A DNA stretch of 7,114 nt from Methanobacteriota archaeon. Lineage in GTDB: Archaea; Thermoplasmatota; Poseidoniia; Poseidoniales; Poseidoniaceae. Where the stretch lies: positions 1-7,114 of the forward strand of contig NZGQ01000001.1 of NCBI GenBank assembly GCA_002689565.1, in the 5' to 3' direction. The position numbers were made by a program, and so were the translations under genes. This document shows, piece by piece, positions 5,147 to 7,114 of the stretch (position 1 is the stretch's first letter; every line of letters starts with the position of its first letter). The notes under the pieces are model-generated. The model did no database searches and was not told the origin of the DNA. It saw only the letters and a program-made list of their open reading frames with translations.

Positions 5147-6880
5147 TTAAATGACATTACGAAGGCTGCCATTGTCCTCATCACTGTCATCAGTAAGACT
5201 GATACTTTCAGTGTTTGCAGGAACCATTGTGCCTTCAGTAACCCAACGCCTCATGTTTGCAATCTGTTCCGAATAGGTTTTAGCCGTAGGAACTGTCTTT
5301 GTGATTGCTTTAATGAAATCTTGTTGTTCGGTTTTCTTTCGTCCTTCCACGAATGCGTATGACATTCCCAGTTCGATTGCCTGTTCAATGTCGCTACCGG
5401 AGTACTCGTTTGTCAAGCGAACAAGTTCGCTCAAATCATAGTCTTCTCCGTTATGCTTTCGCTTTGAAAGATGGATATTAAAAATTGCCTCTCGACCCCT
5501 CGCAGATGGTAAATCCACGAAGTATCTCAAGTCAAATCGACGAACAAGTTCCACGGGGAACTTGCTCATGTCATTCGCTGTAAAGATGAAGAATACACCC
5601 AGTTCACCGGCTTCCTCGCTCATAAAGTTGAGGAATTGGCCTAGTACTGCTGAATGTGCTCCACCGTCAGACACTCTGTCTTGCTTTCCGAGCATTTTCT
5701 CTGCTTCGTCAAACATGATTCCGATTGGGGCTGCTGCCCTACAAGTTGCAAGTAATCTTGCGACCTGTGCTTCGGAACCACCCACATACTGATTTTTCAA
5801 GTTGTGAGCAGCCACTTCAAGGATGTTGATTCCCAACTCCTTTGCTAGTGCTTTTGCTGTTAGCGTTTTACCAGTTCCGGGTACACCTGCAAAGATGACC
5901 CCAGTTGGCATTCTAATAAATCCAAAATCTTTAGCCTCGGTACTGAACCTTGGCTTGAGAAGTCGGACTCCTTCTTTCATATTTTCTAATCCACCTACAT
6001 CATCCATGCTAGTATCAGAAGTTAGGAGTTTGTACCCCATCTCTGTTACCTTCTTTGCTTTTTCGGATAGTATGTAGTCAGTATCAAGATTCTTTGTTAA
6101 TGCAATACTCTTGCACAGTAAGTTCTCAATACCTACAGACGAAAGACCACCACAAGTTGTAGCAACGGTTTCGATATCCATCTGTTCCATTGCTTCAATA
6201 AGGGGATAATCCCCCTTGCGTTTGGTTTTAAGTTGGTTCACCATACGTGACACTTGTCCAATTCGACCTTCTTGGTCTGGCATTGGTAGTGTCGATGAAT
6301 CAACCCATTCTCCCAGTTCATCTGGGATGTCAATTGTAGTTGGAGCAAGCATTACAATGAGCATATCTAGCCCTTTGCTTGCAATCTCCTCAAATAGTTT
6401 GAGGGTCATATCAACAAGATACTTGTTGTGTCCAACCCAGTTATGCCAATCTCTTAGGATAAAAATAGCACCGGGGGCTGAATCGCCTTCCGGTATACTA
6501 TACTCCTTTTTGGACCATTGAGGGTAGTTGCTCATCCATTCAATTGCGAATGGAATTGTGCTACCTTCTGCACCATTTTTAGGCATGTACTCTGCTCCTT
6601 TGACGTACTCAACCTTAGTACCGATGAAATCGGTTTGGTCTTTTGCAGTCTCCAAAATTTGGGTACTTTTGTTTACCTTTTTGTAAATGGCCAGTTCTTT
6701 AAATCCATCAACAAGTCGCCACTCAAATACTCTTGGGCGGACACCTGTCTTTTGGCTTCCTCTGGTCACAGCGTATTGGCAAAGATGTGTTCTTACATCT
6801 TTTTGTTCAACTGTTACAACGCTTATTGCAGGAACCGATGCGGCTCTGCAAGCGTGTACTTGGTCTGTAAATTCAACCAT
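5147..6880 (-). CDS. AAA+ ATPase, Ycf46-like, 577 aa
   Basis: The C-terminal half is a complete classical AAA+ module: DDVGGLENMK at 293-302, Walker A GVPGTGKT at 332-339, a pore-loop-like YVGGSE at 365-370, Walker B IGIMFDEAE at 386-394 with D391 and E392, sensor 1 FTAND with N436, arginine-finger region LVRRFD with R447 and R448, and the small-lid segment YSGSDIEQAIELG at 493-505. The N-terminal about 280 residues contain AIFILRDWHNWVGHN (138-152) and a strand LDMLIVMLAPTTIDIP, as in the degenerate N-terminal domain of Ycf46 proteins. The end, VPTAKTYSEQIANMRRW, matches the Ycf46-type tail that follows the lid. It probably works as an ATP-driven hexameric remodeller of proteins or complexes in the cytoplasm; the substrate is unknown. 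The start at 6880 is two bases after ATAG of the junction hairpin. Ycf46 assignment is from recalled family features. Confidence 0.9.
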   Translation of the reverse strand: MVEFTDQVHACRAASVPAISVVTVEQKDVRTHLCQYAVTRGSQKTGVRPRVFEWRLVDGFKELAIYKKVNKSTQILETAKDQTDFIGTKVEYVKGAEYMPKNGAEGSTIPFAIEWMSNYPQWSKKEYSIPEGDSAPGAIFILRDWHNWVGHNKYLVDMTLKLFEEIASKGLDMLIVMLAPTTIDIPDELGEWVDSSTLPMPDQEGRIGQVSRMVNQLKTKRKGDYPLIEAMEQMDIETVATTCGGLSSVGIENLLCKSIALTKNLDTDYILSEKAKKVTEMGYKLLTSDTSMDDVGGLENMKEGVRLLKPRFSTEAKDFGFIRMPTGVIFAGVPGTGKTLTAKALAKELGINILEVAAHNLKNQYVGGSEAQVARLLATCRAAAPIGIMFDEAEKMLGKQDRVSDGGAHSAVLGQFLNFMSEEAGELGVFFIFTANDMSKFPVELVRRFDLRYFVDLPSARGREAIFNIHLSKRKHNGEDYDLSELVRLTNEYSGSDIEQAIELGMSYAFVEGRKKTEQQDFIKAITKTVPTAKTYSEQIANMRRWVTEGTMVPANTESISLTDDSDEDNGSLRNVI

Positions 6881-6882
6881 GT

Positions 6883-6902
6883 CTATGTCCTCATTTTAGG
6901 AC
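6883..6902 (-). promoter_or_regulatory. Junction hairpin plus ATAG before the AAA+ gene
   Basis: GTCCT (6902-6898) pairs with AGGAC (6891-6887) around a six-base loop. ATAG (6886-6883) follows, a variant of the usual CTAG/TTAG, and the ATG is two bases later. The TGA of the possible 36-aa ORF lies at the loop/stem edge. Confidence 0.55.
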
Positions 6903-7001
6903 TAATACTGCGGGTGTATTATCATTCGCACTAGGGTTTTGTAATGATGTGGGTCCGAACCCACACAAGCCTACTAGAGATAGGCCATCATTTACCCGCA
7001 T
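6891..7001 (-). CDS. Possible small ORF, 36 aa, overlapping a structured RNA region
   Basis: The ATG at 7001 opens a frame reading MRVNDGLSLVGLCGFG, PTSLQNPSANDNTPAV, LVLK and stopping at TGA. It starts 18 bases after CTAG, and its stop falls in the hairpin just upstream of the AAA+ gene, matching the stop-in-hairpin arrangement seen elsewhere. Against it, the same bases form a strong three-way-junction fold (6941-6995), no ribosome-binding site is visible, and the peptide resembles nothing I know. An alternative reading is a 9-codon GTG leader peptide starting at 6931 after another CTAG and ending at TAG, 6902-6904. Either could be translated just before the ATPase. Confidence 0.4.
   Translation of the reverse strand: MRVNDGLSLVGLCGFGPTSLQNPSANDNTPAVLVLK
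6941..6995 (-). other. Three-way-junction inverted-repeat structure
   Basis: Three helices nest here. An outer stem joins 6995-6986 to 6949-6941 with one bulged base. An inner hairpin GCCTA-TCTCTAG-TAGGC covers 6985-6969. A second inner hairpin TGTGGGT-TCGG-ACCCACA covers 6965-6948; its last two bases overlap the inner end of the outer stem. CTAG in the 6969-6985 loop and another CTAG six bases after the structure (6931-6934) recall the junction motif. It could be a structured leader for the ATPase transcript, a replication or recombination element, or a decayed tRNA-like fold. The alternative 36-aa ORF uses the same bases. Confidence 0.45.
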
Positions 7002-7019
7002 GAAGAAAACTTACGTTTG

Positions 7020-7065
7020 CTAGTTATGTCACTCTGCTACTATGTACAGCAGCGGTAAGTAACAT
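7020..7065 (-). promoter_or_regulatory. Long junction hairpin plus CTAG at the right end
   Basis: ATGTTACT (7065-7058) pairs with AGTGACAT (7033-7026) with one G-U pair. A five-base bulge follows on the 5' side, then an inner stem CTGCT/AGCAG (7052-7048 with 7038-7034). The nine-base loop contains the TAG of the partial upstream gene. Two As and then CTAG (7023-7020) follow. It is the longest hairpin of the set. Confidence 0.55.
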
Positions 7066-7114
7066 CAGAATCCTTGCAAGCAGAACTCACCCAGATTTCA
7101 CTGGTTAGTGCTGC
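7040..7114 (-). CDS. C-terminal end of an upstream gene (partial)
   Basis: One minus-strand frame is open from the window edge to TAG at 7040-7042 and encodes AALTSEIWVSSACKDSDV followed by TYRCCT; the other two frames are closed by stops within the first 15 bases. The stop falls in the loop of a junction-type hairpin (7034-7052), as at four other gene ends, which is the main reason for believing it. Twenty-four residues are too few to name a family. Confidence 0.45.
   Translation of the reverse strand, partial: AALTSEIWVSSACKDSDVTYRCCT

Noticed and set aside
6941..6995. tRNA gene, because of a 5-pair stem with a 7-base loop and an outer acceptor-like stem
   Set aside because: On the minus strand position 33 of the loop would be C instead of T. 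The other hairpin has a 4-base loop rather than a T-loop, there is no D-arm, and the plus-strand reading would need an AGA anticodon and also lacks a T-arm.

Overview
The window is a densely packed gene cassette in which every supported gene lies on the minus strand and is read from high to low coordinates. Genes abut, overlap by a few bases, or are separated by short spacers. There are no tRNA or rRNA genes, no transposase and no CRISPR array. Compactness, many small lineage-specific proteins, one orientation throughout and the lack of recognisable metabolic genes suggest a virus or other extrachromosomal element of an uncultured, possibly marine, host. I cannot tell from sequence alone whether the host is bacterial or archaeal. 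Shine-Dalgarno-like sequences are nearly absent; the one clear case precedes the gene starting at 1080.

Layout in transcription order (right to left): the C-terminal end of an unknown gene (7040-7114); a possible 36-aa ORF overlapping a strong three-way-junction fold (6891-7001); a 577-aa AAA+ ATPase most like the Ycf46 family (5147-6880), the only confidently recognised large protein; a 44-aa Cys-rich zinc-ribbon-like protein with a GTG start (4995-5129); a 228-aa helical unknown (4283-4969); a short, apparently frameshifted basic ORF (4155-4270); four small unknown proteins (3872-4108, 3627-3836, 3238-3624, 3028-3225); a 485-aa unknown (1553-3010); two translationally overlapping unknowns (1073-1543 and 379-1080); and a 102-aa probable helix-turn-helix protein (58-366).

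The most striking feature is not a protein. At almost every gene junction the coding strand carries a short inverted repeat whose 3' arm is followed at once, or after 1-2 bases, by CTAG or TTAG (once ATAG), with the next start codon usually 0-9 bases later. Arm sequences differ from junction to junction (GGGC/GCCC, GAGGAA/TTCCTC, GCCT/AGGC, GTCCT/AGGAC, GGGTGG/CCACCC), so the structure rather than its sequence is repeated. In about half of the junctions the upstream stop codon lies in the hairpin loop. The only major junction without it, 1073-1080, is an overlapping start/stop with a GGGGAG ribosome-binding site. I infer a genome-wide punctuation system acting in mRNA processing, 3'-end protection or termination-coupled reinitiation. 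It also helped reveal short genes that a length-limited ORF search misses.
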